From: Mycolicibacterium grossiae
Lineage (GTDB): Bacteria > Actinomycetota > Actinomycetes > Mycobacteriales > Mycobacteriaceae
NCBI RefSeq assembly: GCF_008329645.1
Contig: NZ_CP043474.1
Location: 5,332,001 to 5,396,000 of the forward strand
Length of the DNA: 64,000 bases
Direction of reading: 5' to 3'
Shown here: one piece after another, positions 34,477 to 43,216 of the stretch
How positions within the stretch are numbered: the stretch's first letter is position 1
Layout of the letters: every line of letters starts with the position of its first letter
Notes under the pieces: model-generated
The model's database searches: none
Told to the model about the DNA's origin: nothing
What the model saw: only the letters and a program-made list of their open reading frames with translations
Made by a program: the position numbers and the translations under genes

Positions 34477-37085
34477 GACCGGACCTCCTGCGCCGCGGGT
34501 CGGTTGCCCGTGTCCCACAGCGCGCGGTACCGGCCGTGCGCCGCGAGCAGTTCGTCGTGGGTGCCGATCTCGGCGATCCGGCCGTGGTCGAGGACGACGA
34601 TCTGGTCGGCGTGGGTGACGGTGTGCAGCCGGTGCGCGATCACCAGCACCGTGCGGTCGGCCGTCAGCCGGTTCAGCGCCTGCTGCACCAGGTACTCCGA
34701 CTCCGGGTCGGCGAACGCGGTGGCCTCGTCGAGGATCAGCACCGGCGTGTCGGCGACGATCGCCCGCGCGATCGTCAGGCGCTGCCTCTCCCCACCGGAC
34801 AGGCCGGTTCCTCCGTCGAGGACGGTGTCGTAGCCGTCGGGCAACCGGAGGATGCGGCCGTGGATCTGGGCGTCGCGCGCCGCGGCGGTGATGCGCTCGG
34901 CGGGCGAGTCGGGTTCGGCGAGCGCGATGTTCGCGGCGGCCGTGTCGTGCACCAGCTGCGTCTCCTGCAGCACGAAGCCGACGCGGCGGTACAGCTCGTC
35001 GGCCGTCAGGGTCCGGATGTCCGCGCCGTCCACCGTGATCGACCCGTGCTGCACGTCGTGGAAGCGCGCGAGCAGCGCGGCGAGCGTCGACTTGCCCGAG
35101 CCCGACGGGCCCACCAGGGCGGTCACCGTCCCCGGGCGCAGGCTCAGCGTGACGTCGTGCAGGACGGGGACCTCCGGGCGGTAGCCGAAGGTGACGCCCT
35201 CGAACCGCACGGTGCCGCGGCCCGCCGGTGCCGCAGGGGTGTCGTCGGCCGTGCAGACCCGACCGTCGTGCAGATCGGGTTCGTCGAGGACGGTCTGGAC
35301 CCGCCGCGCCGCCAGCATGCCGCTCTGAATGCCGCCCAGTCCGTAGCCGATGCCGAGCAGTCGCGCGCCGAAGGTGGTGCCCAGCAACAGGAACGGCAGC
35401 ACGTCGACCGCCGGCATCGATCCCGACGCGATGAGCGGCGTCGCGACGGCCATGATCAGCCACAGGAACGTCGATGGCCGCGTGACGAGGTCCATCAGGG
35501 TCTTCTTGCCGACGAACGGGCGCTGCCAGGCCACCAGGAACGCGATGTACTCGTCGAGCCGGCGGCGGAAGCTCGACGCCGCGGCCCCACCGAATACCCG
35601 GACCACGGGCTGGCCGTCGAGGTAGGCGCCGGCTTCGGCGTTCATCCGCTCGGCCCACCGCGGGGCCGCGGCGATGCGGTTGCCGGACTGGATCGTCATC
35701 ACCGACATCAGCACCAAATACGTCAGCACCGGGCCGAACAGCACCAGCGCGATGCGCCAGTCGACGGCGAAGAGGTACACCAGCACCGCGACCGGTGCGA
35801 CCACGGCGGCGACGGCGTCGGGAATCGCGTGGGTCACCAGGTAGTGCAGGCTCGCGGTGTCGTCGCGCATGAGCTGCTTCACCGTGCCCGAACCGCGAGC
35901 GGTGAACCAGCCCAGGGGAAGTCGCGACATCTTGGTCAGCAGCCGGCCGCGCAGATCGTGCGCGAAGCGGGCGTCGATGCGATGCAGCCACAGCGTCAGC
36001 GCCGCCGCCATCGAGGTGCCCACCCCCAGCAGGACCACCGCGGCGATCCCGAGCGTCCACAGCCGGGCCGACCCGGCCCCGGTGAGCAGCAGGCGGGCCA
36101 GTTCCACCAGCAGCACGAAGGGCGCCAGCTGCAGCAGCGTGATGACGCCCTGCAGCGCACCGGACACCAGCAGCGGCGTCTTCAGTGGGCTCAGCAGCCG
36201 TCCCGCGGCCTGGGCGCGCCAGGTGCCGCTCGGCCGGTCGGACGTCGCGACGACGGCCGCCTGGGCCGGGACGGCCGGGGCGTCGGCGGCCGGTGGCGGG
36301 GTTGCTGCACGGGCGGCGGGCGCCGGTTCGTCACCGCGCCGGCTGCCCATGGCACGGCCCTCGGTCCAGTAGGCCTGGGCGTGGATCTCCTGTTTGGGGA
36401 AGCCGAAGTCGTCACGCAGCCGGGTGCGGACGTGCTTGAGTGCCGTCGCCTCCGGGCCCGCCCAGGCGTACCAGTTCGACCAGTCGCGCGCCTGCAGCGC
36501 CGCGGCCAGCGACGTCGCGTCGGTGCGCGGCACGCGGTGCACCCGCAGCCGGGGATGCTCGGCGAGCGGGATGAGCGCATCGTCGTCGTGCTGCTGTTCG
36601 AGGTAGGCCTCGATCGGAATGTCGTGCGGTACGGCGGCGATGATGCCGTTGATCGCGGGCGTCGACGCCGGGTCGCCGATCAGCAGGTAACCGGCGGGCC
36701 GGTCGGCGGGGTCGTCGGCGACGCGGAAGCCCTTGCTGCCCATCGACATCGCCATGATCGTGGCGCCCGGCTCGGCGGTCCGCGCCCAGGCCGAGGCGGG
36801 TCCTGCGGGCTCGTGCAGGACGACGTCGATGGTGAAGTGGCCGGTCTGCGGATCGGCGCCGCTGATCGTGTACGCGCGCTGGTACTCGGTGTCGCTCCCG
36901 TCCGGGTCGGGGAACCAGAAGCGCAGCCACGACGTCGGTTCCGCCGCGGCGTCGTCGAACACCGTCGGCGAGACCAGGGACAGGCGCAGGAAGTGCGGAG
37001 CGAGGTATTGGGTGTCCGTGACGGTCACCTGGTGGTCGCGCGCGCCGAAGCCGCGCATCATCGCGCCCTGGAGGCCGCGTGCCAT
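34473..37085 (-). CDS. irtA: Siderophore ABC importer subunit IrtA with N-terminal siderophore-interaction domain
   Basis: 870 aa. Residues about 1-250 form a siderophore-interacting, FAD-binding reductase domain (FAD motif QRAYTI; nucleotide part GYLLIGDPASTPAI, later NWYAWAGPEA). This domain releases iron by reducing Fe(III)-mycobactin. An Ala/Pro linker (about 258-300) leads to the membrane domain (about 300-590) and nucleotide-binding domain (about 615-865) with GPSGSGKST, LSGGERQRLTIARA and ILDEATAFAD. ATG 37085 is chosen because AAGGAGA lies just upstream and the IdeR-like box falls 52-70 nt before it. An ATG at 37190 would put the box inside the gene. Confidence 0.92.
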   Translation of the reverse strand: MARGLQGAMMRGFGARDHQVTVTDTQYLAPHFLRLSLVSPTVFDDAAAEPTSWLRFWFPDPDGSDTEYQRAYTISGADPQTGHFTIDVVLHEPAGPASAWARTAEPGATIMAMSMGSKGFRVADDPADRPAGYLLIGDPASTPAINGIIAAVPHDIPIEAYLEQQHDDDALIPLAEHPRLRVHRVPRTDATSLAAALQARDWSNWYAWAGPEATALKHVRTRLRDDFGFPKQEIHAQAYWTEGRAMGSRRGDEPAPAARAATPPPAADAPAVPAQAAVVATSDRPSGTWRAQAAGRLLSPLKTPLLVSGALQGVITLLQLAPFVLLVELARLLLTGAGSARLWTLGIAAVVLLGVGTSMAAALTLWLHRIDARFAHDLRGRLLTKMSRLPLGWFTARGSGTVKQLMRDDTASLHYLVTHAIPDAVAAVVAPVAVLVYLFAVDWRIALVLFGPVLTYLVLMSVMTIQSGNRIAAAPRWAERMNAEAGAYLDGQPVVRVFGGAAASSFRRRLDEYIAFLVAWQRPFVGKKTLMDLVTRPSTFLWLIMAVATPLIASGSMPAVDVLPFLLLGTTFGARLLGIGYGLGGIQSGMLAARRVQTVLDEPDLHDGRVCTADDTPAAPAGRGTVRFEGVTFGYRPEVPVLHDVTLSLRPGTVTALVGPSGSGKSTLAALLARFHDVQHGSITVDGADIRTLTADELYRRVGFVLQETQLVHDTAAANIALAEPDSPAERITAAARDAQIHGRILRLPDGYDTVLDGGTGLSGGERQRLTIARAIVADTPVLILDEATAFADPESEYLVQQALNRLTADRTVLVIAHRLHTVTHADQIVVLDHGRIAEIGTHDELLAAHGRYRALWDTGNRPAAQEVRS

Positions 37086-37136
37086 CGCCAAGTCTCCTTC
37101 TCCGCGGCCATCGAGCGCCGCGAGTCGTCCGCGCAC

Positions 37137-37155
37137 TAAGGCTAGCCTTACCAGG
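37137..37155 (-). promoter_or_regulatory. IdeR-like iron box upstream of irtA
   Basis: On the minus strand CCTGGTAAGGCTAGCCTTA matches the IdeR consensus TTAGGTTAGGCTAACCTAA at 13 of 19 positions and contains the perfect 14-nt palindrome TAAGGCTAGCCTTA. A possible -10 (TAGCCT) is embedded in it, so Fe-IdeR binding would block transcription of irtA-irtB under iron-replete conditions. The rest of the 327-nt gap 37086-37412 shows no gene; the palindrome ATGTACAT (37382-37389) lies near the marR start. Confidence 0.75.
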
Positions 37156-37412
37156 CTCGGCTCGGTCGTGCCCGTGCGGTTACGCGCCATCTACATCACG
37201 CCTCCTATGCACCCGGCCCGCGACGGCAAGTCCACCCGGCCCGGGCCGCCCCAGCGGCCACACGACCATGCACAGCTCACGCACAGCTGACTCGCAGGAG
37301 CTGCGGCGATGGCCGTCCCGAGCTGGCGATTCGACGACGCAGCGCCCGACCACTACCTGAGGCCCGGGCAGGGACCTCGGCATGTACATAGTGCGGGTGA
37401 TATACCTACGGA

Positions 37413-37931
37413 GTGCAGCAGCGCGCTCCCCGTGCCTCCGACGAGGCGATCGGTGATCTCATCGACCACGCGGTCGACCTCACCGTGCGCTTCCTCAGCG
37501 ACCGCGCGGACCTGACCGCCTCGGCGGCCTTCGCGCTCAACCGCCTGCACCGCGAGGGGCCGCTGCGGCTGACCACCCTCGCCTCCCGCGAGGGCATCAG
37601 CCAGCCGTCGATGACGCAGCTCATCCAACGACTGGAACGCCACGACCTCGTCGCCAAGATCCCCGATCCGCACGACGGCCGCGTCGCCATGGTCGGGATC
37701 ACCGACGAGGGCGTGGCGCTGATCGACGCGCGCCTCGGCAAGCGCCGCGAGCGCCTCGACCGACTGCTGGCCCTGGCCGACGACGAGGACTACGACGCCC
37801 TGGTGCTCGCCAGCCGCGTCGCGCTGCCCGTGCTCCGGCGACTCATCGCCACGGCCGAGGCCCAGCCGGGGTGCACCGACCCGCCGGGACCCGCCGAGGC
37901 ACCCACCGACGACCGAGGGGAACGACCATGA
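37413..37931 (+). CDS. MarR-family transcriptional regulator of the mmpS-mmpL operon
   Basis: 172 aa. Winged helix with LTTLASREGISQPSMTQLIQRL (split here by helix turn) and the wing DPHDGRVAMVGITDEG, the MarR signature. The GTG start follows an AT-rich TATACC stretch, and possible operators lie at 37382-37407. The gene overlaps mmpS by 4 nt (ATGA). Known analogue: Rv0678 represses mmpS5-mmpL5 from a divergent position; here the regulator is the first gene of the operon itself, implying autoregulation. Confidence 0.86.
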   Translation: MQQRAPRASDEAIGDLIDHAVDLTVRFLSDRADLTASAAFALNRLHREGPLRLTTLASREGISQPSMTQLIQRLERHDLVAKIPDPHDGRVAMVGITDEGVALIDARLGKRRERLDRLLALADDEDYDALVLASRVALPVLRRLIATAEAQPGCTDPPGPAEAPTDDRGERP

Positions 37932-38368
37932 GACGACCGCACGTGGGCCGGGCCCTGGCGAAGGTGTGGATTCCCCTGGTCCTCCTCGTGGTCCTCGCCG
38001 TGTCCGGGCTGGTGGTGTCGCGGCTGCACCGGCAGTTCGCCTCCGAGGACCTCAACGCCAACGCAGGAGCGGGAATCGAGATCGTACAGTTCAACCCCAA
38101 AGTGATGGTCTACGACGTCTGGGGCGCCCCCGGCACGTCGGCGCAGGTCAGCTACTTCGACCCGGACGCCAACGTGCACACCCTCGACGTGGCGCTGCCA
38201 TGGTCGGTGACGCTGTCCACGACGTTGCCGACGGTCAGCGCCAACATCCTGGTGCGGGCCGATGCCGATCAGATCGGCTGCCGCGTCACGGTCAACGGCA
38301 CCGTCCGCGACGAACGCACCGCCAGCGGTGAAGACGCCCAGACCTACTGCCTGGTGAAGTCGGCATGA
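37928..38368 (+). CDS. MmpS-family accessory membrane protein
   Basis: 146 aa: one N-terminal membrane helix (about 13-32) and a periplasmic beta-rich domain. Two conserved Cys (IGCRVTVNG and TYCLV) probably form a disulfide. MmpS4/MmpS5 proteins are partners of MmpL4/MmpL5 in exporting mycobactins. It overlaps both marR (ATGA) and mmpL (4 nt), so all three are translationally coupled. Confidence 0.9.
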   Translation: MRRPHVGRALAKVWIPLVLLVVLAVSGLVVSRLHRQFASEDLNANAGAGIEIVQFNPKVMVYDVWGAPGTSAQVSYFDPDANVHTLDVALPWSVTLSTTLPTVSANILVRADADQIGCRVTVNGTVRDERTASGEDAQTYCLVKSA

Positions 38369-41292
38369 TTCGAAGGAGATTCGCACACGCCCCGGTGAAG
38401 CACGAGAAGGGCCACCCCGTCGGCCGGGCGCTGCGCCTGTTCGCCATCCCGATCCTGCTGTTCTGGATCGGCATCGCCGTCGTCGTCAACGTCGTGGCGC
38501 CGCAGCTCGAGATCGTCGGCGAGGAGCACTCCGCGCCCATGACGCCCGACGACGCGCCGTCGGTGCTGGCGATGAAGCAGATGGGCGCCAACTTCGGCGA
38601 ATTCGACTCCAACAGCACCATCATGGTCGTCGTCGAGGGTGACCAGCCGCTCGGCCCGGACGCGCACCGGTACTACGACCAGATCGTCGGCAAGCTGCGC
38701 GCCGATCCCTCGCACGTGCAGCACCTGCAGGACTTCTGGGGGGACACGCTGACCGCCGCCGGCGCGCAGAGCGCCGACGGCAAGGCCGCCTACGTCATGC
38801 TCAACCTCGCCGGTGAGCAGGGCCAGACGCTGGCGAACCAGGGCGTCGACGAGGTCCGCAAGGTCATCGCCGACACCCCCGCACCACCGGGCGTGCACGC
38901 CTACGTCGCGGGGCCGGCCGCGCTCACCGACGACATGCACGTCATCGGCAACGCCAGCCTGGGCGAGATCACGCTGTACACCCTCGTCGCGATCGCGTTC
39001 ATGCTGCTGGTCGTCTACCGCTCGATCGTGACGACGCTGGTGCAGCTCTTCCTCACCGCCATCGGCCTGCTGACCTCGCGCGGGGTCATCTCGGTGCTGG
39101 CGGAGAACGGCGCGTTCGGGTTGACGACGTTCGCCGGCAACATCCTCACCATGCTGGCGATCGCCGCGGCGACCGACTACGGCATCTTCCTGTTCGGCCG
39201 CTACCGGGAGGCGCGCAGCGCCGGCGAGGACCGGGACACCGCCTACCACACCACCTTCCGCTCGGTGACCCCGGTGATCATCGGCTCCGGTCTGACGATC
39301 GCCGGCGCCACCTACTGCCTGTCCTTCGCGCGCCTGCCGTACTTCTCCACCATGGGCGAGCCGGTCGCCATCGGCATGGTCGTGGTGGTGGCCGCCGCGG
39401 TGACCCTCGGACCGGCGGTGTTGTTCTTGGGCAGCAGGATCGGGCTGTTCGAGTCCAAGCGCGACGCGCGCAGCAGGTTCTGGCGCCGCGTCGGTACCGC
39501 CGTCGTGCGGTGGCCTGCGCCGATCATGGTGGCCAGCGCGTTCGTGGTGCTGATCGGGCTGGTCGCCATCCCCGGGTACACGCCCGCCTACAACGACCGC
39601 TACTACCTGCCGGCGGACGCGCCGGTGAACGTCGGGTACGCCGCCGCCGACCGGCACTTCACCCAGGCCCGGATGAACCCCGACATCATCATGGTCGAAG
39701 CCGATCACGACATGCGCAATCCCGGCGACATGCTGGTGCTCAACTCGATCAGCCGCAACGTCATGCACAGTCAGGGCATCGCGATGGTGCAGAGCATCAC
39801 GCGCCCGCTCGGCATCCCGATCCAGCACAGCTCGATCCCGTTCCAGACGAGCATCTCCGGTCAGGTGCAGAACCAGAACCTGCCGTTCCAGCGCGATCAG
39901 CTCGCGAACATGAAGAAGATGGCCGACGCGACGCAGGCCAACATCGACATCATGGAGCAGCAGTACGCACTGTCGCTGAAACAGACGCAGCTGACCGAGG
40001 ATTCGGCACAGAAGTCCCGTGACCTGCTGGCGATCACCGAGCAGGTTCGCGACAACATCGCGAACTTCGACGACGAGTTCCGCCCGCTGCGCAACTACTT
40101 CTACTGGGAACCGCACTGCTTCGACATCCCGATGTGCGCGGCGCTGCGGTCGCTGTTCGATTCACTCGACGGCATCAACGAACTCACCGACGCCCAGGGT
40201 GCGGTACAGGGCAACACCGATCAACTGGCCGACCTGGCACCGAAGTTGACGGCGCTGCTGCCGCAGACCATCGCGACCATGAAGCAGACGCTGGCCCTGA
40301 CGCTGGCGTCCTACGATTCGCAGAAGGCGTTGCTCGACCAGATGGGCGCCATGAACGACACCGCGCTCGCGATGGGCGCGGCGTTCGACACCGCCAAGAA
40401 CGACGACCTGTTCTTCCTGCCACCGGAGGCCTTCACCAACCCCGACTTCGAGCGCGGCCTGAAGATGTTCCTCTCCCCCGACGGCAAGAGTGCGCGGATG
40501 TTCATCACGCACCAGTCCGATCCCGCCACGGTGGAGGGCATCTCGCGCGTCGACTCCGAGCGGCAGGCGGCGCAGGACGCCATCAAGATGACGTCGCTGT
40601 CGAATGCCAAGATCCTCGTCGGCGGCACCGCCGCGACCTACAAGGACATGGCCGACGGCGCGAAGTACGACCTGATGATCGCCGTCGTCTCTGCGCTGAC
40701 GCTCATCTTCATGATCATGCTGATCCTCACCCGCAGCGTGGTCGCCGCCGCCACCATCGTCGGCACGGCGGCCAGCTCGATCGCGGCGTCATTCGGCATC
40801 TCGGTGCTGATCTGGCAGGACCTGTTCGGCATCCACATCCACTGGCTGGTGATGCTGATGTCGGTGATCATCCTGCTGGCGGTCGGCGCGGACTACAACC
40901 TGCTGCTGGTGCACCGCTTCCGCGAGGAGATCCACGCCGGGCTCAAGACCGGCATCATCCGGTCGATGGCCGGCACCGGCGGCGTGGTCACCTCCGCGGG
41001 CCTGGTGTTCGCGGCGACCATGGCCGCGATGCTGGGCAGCGACCTGGTGGTGCTCGCGCAGATGGGGTCGACGATTGCGATCGGCCTGCTGGTCGACACG
41101 CTCGTCGTGCGGTCGTTCCTCATGCCGTCGATCGCCACGCTGCTGGGTCGGTGGTTCTGGTGGCCGCAGGTGGTGTATCCGCGGGGCGACAACCACTTCT
41201 TGCCGCCCAGCGCGCCGCGGACGGCACCGCCGCAGCCGCCGGCCCCGACGGGTGACGACGCCGACACCGCGGCCCTCCCCGCCGGGCGGTGA
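38365..41292 (+). CDS. MmpL-family RND transporter (MmpL4/MmpL5-like)
   Basis: A 975-aa inner-membrane exporter. Proton-relay Asp-Tyr pairs sit in TDYGIFLFGRYRE (near 268) and GADYNLLLVHRFREE (near 841). Between helices 7 and 8 is a long coiled-coil-type insertion (about residues 510-685, with Cys in WEPHCFDIPMC) that is specific to the MmpL4/MmpL5 group and forms a periplasmic extension. This subgroup exports mycobactins and some drugs. With irtAB next door, siderophore export is the leading idea; drug efflux or another lipid is possible. Confidence 0.9.
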   Translation: MIRRRFAHAPVKHEKGHPVGRALRLFAIPILLFWIGIAVVVNVVAPQLEIVGEEHSAPMTPDDAPSVLAMKQMGANFGEFDSNSTIMVVVEGDQPLGPDAHRYYDQIVGKLRADPSHVQHLQDFWGDTLTAAGAQSADGKAAYVMLNLAGEQGQTLANQGVDEVRKVIADTPAPPGVHAYVAGPAALTDDMHVIGNASLGEITLYTLVAIAFMLLVVYRSIVTTLVQLFLTAIGLLTSRGVISVLAENGAFGLTTFAGNILTMLAIAAATDYGIFLFGRYREARSAGEDRDTAYHTTFRSVTPVIIGSGLTIAGATYCLSFARLPYFSTMGEPVAIGMVVVVAAAVTLGPAVLFLGSRIGLFESKRDARSRFWRRVGTAVVRWPAPIMVASAFVVLIGLVAIPGYTPAYNDRYYLPADAPVNVGYAAADRHFTQARMNPDIIMVEADHDMRNPGDMLVLNSISRNVMHSQGIAMVQSITRPLGIPIQHSSIPFQTSISGQVQNQNLPFQRDQLANMKKMADATQANIDIMEQQYALSLKQTQLTEDSAQKSRDLLAITEQVRDNIANFDDEFRPLRNYFYWEPHCFDIPMCAALRSLFDSLDGINELTDAQGAVQGNTDQLADLAPKLTALLPQTIATMKQTLALTLASYDSQKALLDQMGAMNDTALAMGAAFDTAKNDDLFFLPPEAFTNPDFERGLKMFLSPDGKSARMFITHQSDPATVEGISRVDSERQAAQDAIKMTSLSNAKILVGGTAATYKDMADGAKYDLMIAVVSALTLIFMIMLILTRSVVAAATIVGTAASSIAASFGISVLIWQDLFGIHIHWLVMLMSVIILLAVGADYNLLLVHRFREEIHAGLKTGIIRSMAGTGGVVTSAGLVFAATMAAMLGSDLVVLAQMGSTIAIGLLVDTLVVRSFLMPSIATLLGRWFWWPQVVYPRGDNHFLPPSAPRTAPPQPPAPTGDDADTAALPAGR

Positions 41293-41294
41293 CG

Positions 41295-41311
41295 GGGCGC
41301 CCGGGGCGCCC
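41295..41311 (+). terminator. GC-rich repeat palindrome after mmpL
   Basis: Two self-complementary 8-mers GGGCGCCC (41295-41302 and 41304-41311) are separated by one G directly after the mmpL stop. They can fold as a hairpin and may serve as a T-less terminator. Confidence 0.4.
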
Positions 41312-41323
41312 GGGCGTGGCACC

Positions 41324-41352
41324 ACGGGTAACACCCGTCACGGCGTTACCAT
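41324..41352 (+). promoter_or_regulatory. Promoter with inverted repeat before the DUF1906 gene
   Basis: ACGGGT-AAC-ACCCGT (41324-41338) lies where a -35 would be. TACCAT (41347-41352) ends 6 nt before the ATG at 41359. The inverted repeat could be an operator; the transcript would be leaderless. Confidence 0.45.
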
Positions 41353-41358
41353 CGCGCG

Positions 41359-42153
41359 ATGCACGACGTGCCGCGCGATCCCGCCCCACGGCGCCCCGTG
41401 ACCCGTCGCGACGCGTTGCGCTATGCCGCCGGGGCGGCGGCGCTCGCCGGACTCGGCACGGTGGCGTTGCCCGGCACCGCCGCGGCCGCCGGTCCCATGC
41501 TGATCGACTACGCCGCGACGCAGATCCCGGCCGAGCACATCAAGGCCGCCGGCTACGCGGGCGTCGTCAACTACGTGTCGCTCGACCGGCCGGGATCGTC
41601 GTTCGGCGCCAAACCGATCACGCTGCCCTACGCGCAGTCGCTGTCCGCTCAGGGACTGGTCATCGTCAGCAACTACCAGTACGGCAAGCCGGGCGGGACC
41701 GCGCCGTCGGACTACACCCGCGGCCAAGCCGGTGGCGTCGCCGACGCGCGCACCGGCTGGCAGCTGCACACCGCGGCGGGCGGCGGCCGCAGCGCGCCCA
41801 TCTACTTCTCGGTCGACGAGGACATCAGCCGACAGACGTGGAACGACGTGGCGCTGCCGTGGTTCCGCGGGATCAACTCCGTGATCGGCGTGCAACGCAC
41901 CGGCGTCTACGGCGGGATCGACGTGTGCCAGTGGGCGATCGCCGACGGCGTCGTCGGGGCCTCGAGCGTGCCGGGTTACCGCTGGGCGTGGCAGACGAAG
42001 GCGTGGTCGGGCACCAAGATCCATCCGCAGGCCGTCCTGTACCAGCGCATCGTGGACACGGCGTCGAACCCCGGCCCGCTGGTCGGCGGGGCGCGCGTCG
42101 ACGTCAACGACGTCATGGCCCGCGACGTCGGGCAGTGGAACCTGCACCCCTGA
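41359..42153 (+). CDS. Tat-exported DUF1906 glycoside-hydrolase-like protein (Rv2525c-like)
   Basis: 264 aa. The N-terminus carries a twin-arginine signal (TRRDALRYAAGAAALAGL, cleavage near residue 42 at AAAAG). The mature part is a DUF1906 TIM-barrel related to GH25-type lysozyme folds (MLIDYAATQIPAEHIKAAG, IYFSVDEDIS, TGVYGGIDVC). Rv2525c is a Tat substrate of the mycobacterial envelope. A cell-wall glycan substrate is likely but unproven. Leaderless start as described for 41324-41352. Confidence 0.85.
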   Translation: MHDVPRDPAPRRPVTRRDALRYAAGAAALAGLGTVALPGTAAAAGPMLIDYAATQIPAEHIKAAGYAGVVNYVSLDRPGSSFGAKPITLPYAQSLSAQGLVIVSNYQYGKPGGTAPSDYTRGQAGGVADARTGWQLHTAAGGGRSAPIYFSVDEDISRQTWNDVALPWFRGINSVIGVQRTGVYGGIDVCQWAIADGVVGASSVPGYRWAWQTKAWSGTKIHPQAVLYQRIVDTASNPGPLVGGARVDVNDVMARDVGQWNLHP

Positions 42154-42165
42154 GACACACCGGCT

Positions 42166-42221
42166 GAGCGTGACGCCGGGGTCACCACCGGCGCCGAGCG
42201 TGACGCTGAGGTCGCGCTCGG
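42166..42221. repeat. Direct and inverted repeats after the DUF1906 gene
   Basis: GAGCGTGACGC occurs at 42166-42176 and 42196-42206, each followed by a yGrGGTC word: a direct repeat with 30-nt period. The second copy forms a hairpin, CCGAGCGTGAC with GTCGCGCTCGG (42195-42220 region, 10 of 11 pairs). It lies between two co-directional genes and may terminate the first. Confidence 0.55.
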
Positions 42222-42258
42222 GCCCGCCGGTTCGCCCGCGCCGGGCCACAATGGGCTG

Positions 42259-43122
42259 ATGGACCCCGGGCAGCTCGCCGACTTCCTACGCATCCGCCGC
42301 CAGGCGCTCCTCCCCGAGGACGTCGGCCTGCCCGCCGGGCTGCGGCGCCGCACCGTCGGCCTGCGTCGCGAGGAGGTCGCGGCGCTCGCCTCGATCTCCA
42401 CCGACTACTACTGCCGGATGGAGCAGCGCCGCGCGCCGCAGCCGTCGACCGAGGTGCTGGCGTCGCTCGCCCGCGCGCTGCGGTTGTCGCTCGACGAACG
42501 CGACCACCTGTTCCGGCTCGCCGGCCACCACGCCCCGGCCCGCACGGTGAGCGGTGACGAGGTCAGCGCGGCCACGCTGCGGATCCTGGACCGGCTGCAG
42601 GACACTCCCGCGCAGGTGATGACCGCCCTCGGCGAGACGCTGGTGCAGACGCCCGCGGCCCGCGCGCTGCTCGGCGACGAGACCGTGCACACCGGCCTGG
42701 CCCGCAGCGTCCTCTACCGGTGGTTCACCGACCCCGCGGCGCGGCGGGTGTACCCGGAGTCCGATCACGCGCTGGTCGGGCGCTCCTTCACCGCGGGCGC
42801 ACGCCTGGCGTACGCCCGCGACGGCGCGGGCTCGAAGGCCGCCCACGTCGTCGACTCCCTGCTCGCGCGCAGCGCCGAATTCGCCGACCTATGGGCCCGC
42901 CACGACGTCACCCAGGCGCCGGAGCTGACCAAGCGCATCGTCCATCCCCGCCTCGGTTGCCTCGAGGTGCAGTGCCAGAGCCTGCACGATCCGGTGACGC
43001 TGCACGTCCTGCTCGTCTTCACCGCTGCGCCCGGCTCGCCGAGCGAGGCCAAGCTGGCCGCCCTCGGCGCCGATCCGGCGGCGTACCTGCGCGATGTGCC
43101 CGCCGAGGCCGCGGTGCACTGA
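42259..43122 (+). CDS. XRE-family regulator with MmyB-like ligand domain
   Basis: 287 aa. An N-terminal HTH (about 5-80) with the MmyB-type pattern GLRRRTVGLRREEVAALA, STDYYCRMEQRR and PSTEVLASLARALRL is followed by a PAS-like MmyB domain (about 100-280). Actinobacterial members often regulate an adjacent oxidoreductase; the SDR gene follows 94 nt downstream on the same strand. The start has CACAAT ending 6 nt upstream, fitting a leaderless message. Confidence 0.87.
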   Translation: MDPGQLADFLRIRRQALLPEDVGLPAGLRRRTVGLRREEVAALASISTDYYCRMEQRRAPQPSTEVLASLARALRLSLDERDHLFRLAGHHAPARTVSGDEVSAATLRILDRLQDTPAQVMTALGETLVQTPAARALLGDETVHTGLARSVLYRWFTDPAARRVYPESDHALVGRSFTAGARLAYARDGAGSKAAHVVDSLLARSAEFADLWARHDVTQAPELTKRIVHPRLGCLEVQCQSLHDPVTLHVLLVFTAAPGSPSEAKLAALGADPAAYLRDVPAEAAVH

Positions 43123-43216
43123 CCGGGACCACCGATCCCTGGATGATCCGGCCCTGACGGCGTCGCCGCGCGCCTGCCACCGTCGATCTCATACGCGACG
43201 ACGACGGGAGATCTGC

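Noticed and set aside
37086..37190. Longer irtA starting at ATG 37190
   Set aside because: It would place the IdeR-like box inside the coding region and lacks a ribosome-binding site; ATG 37085 has AAGGAGA.
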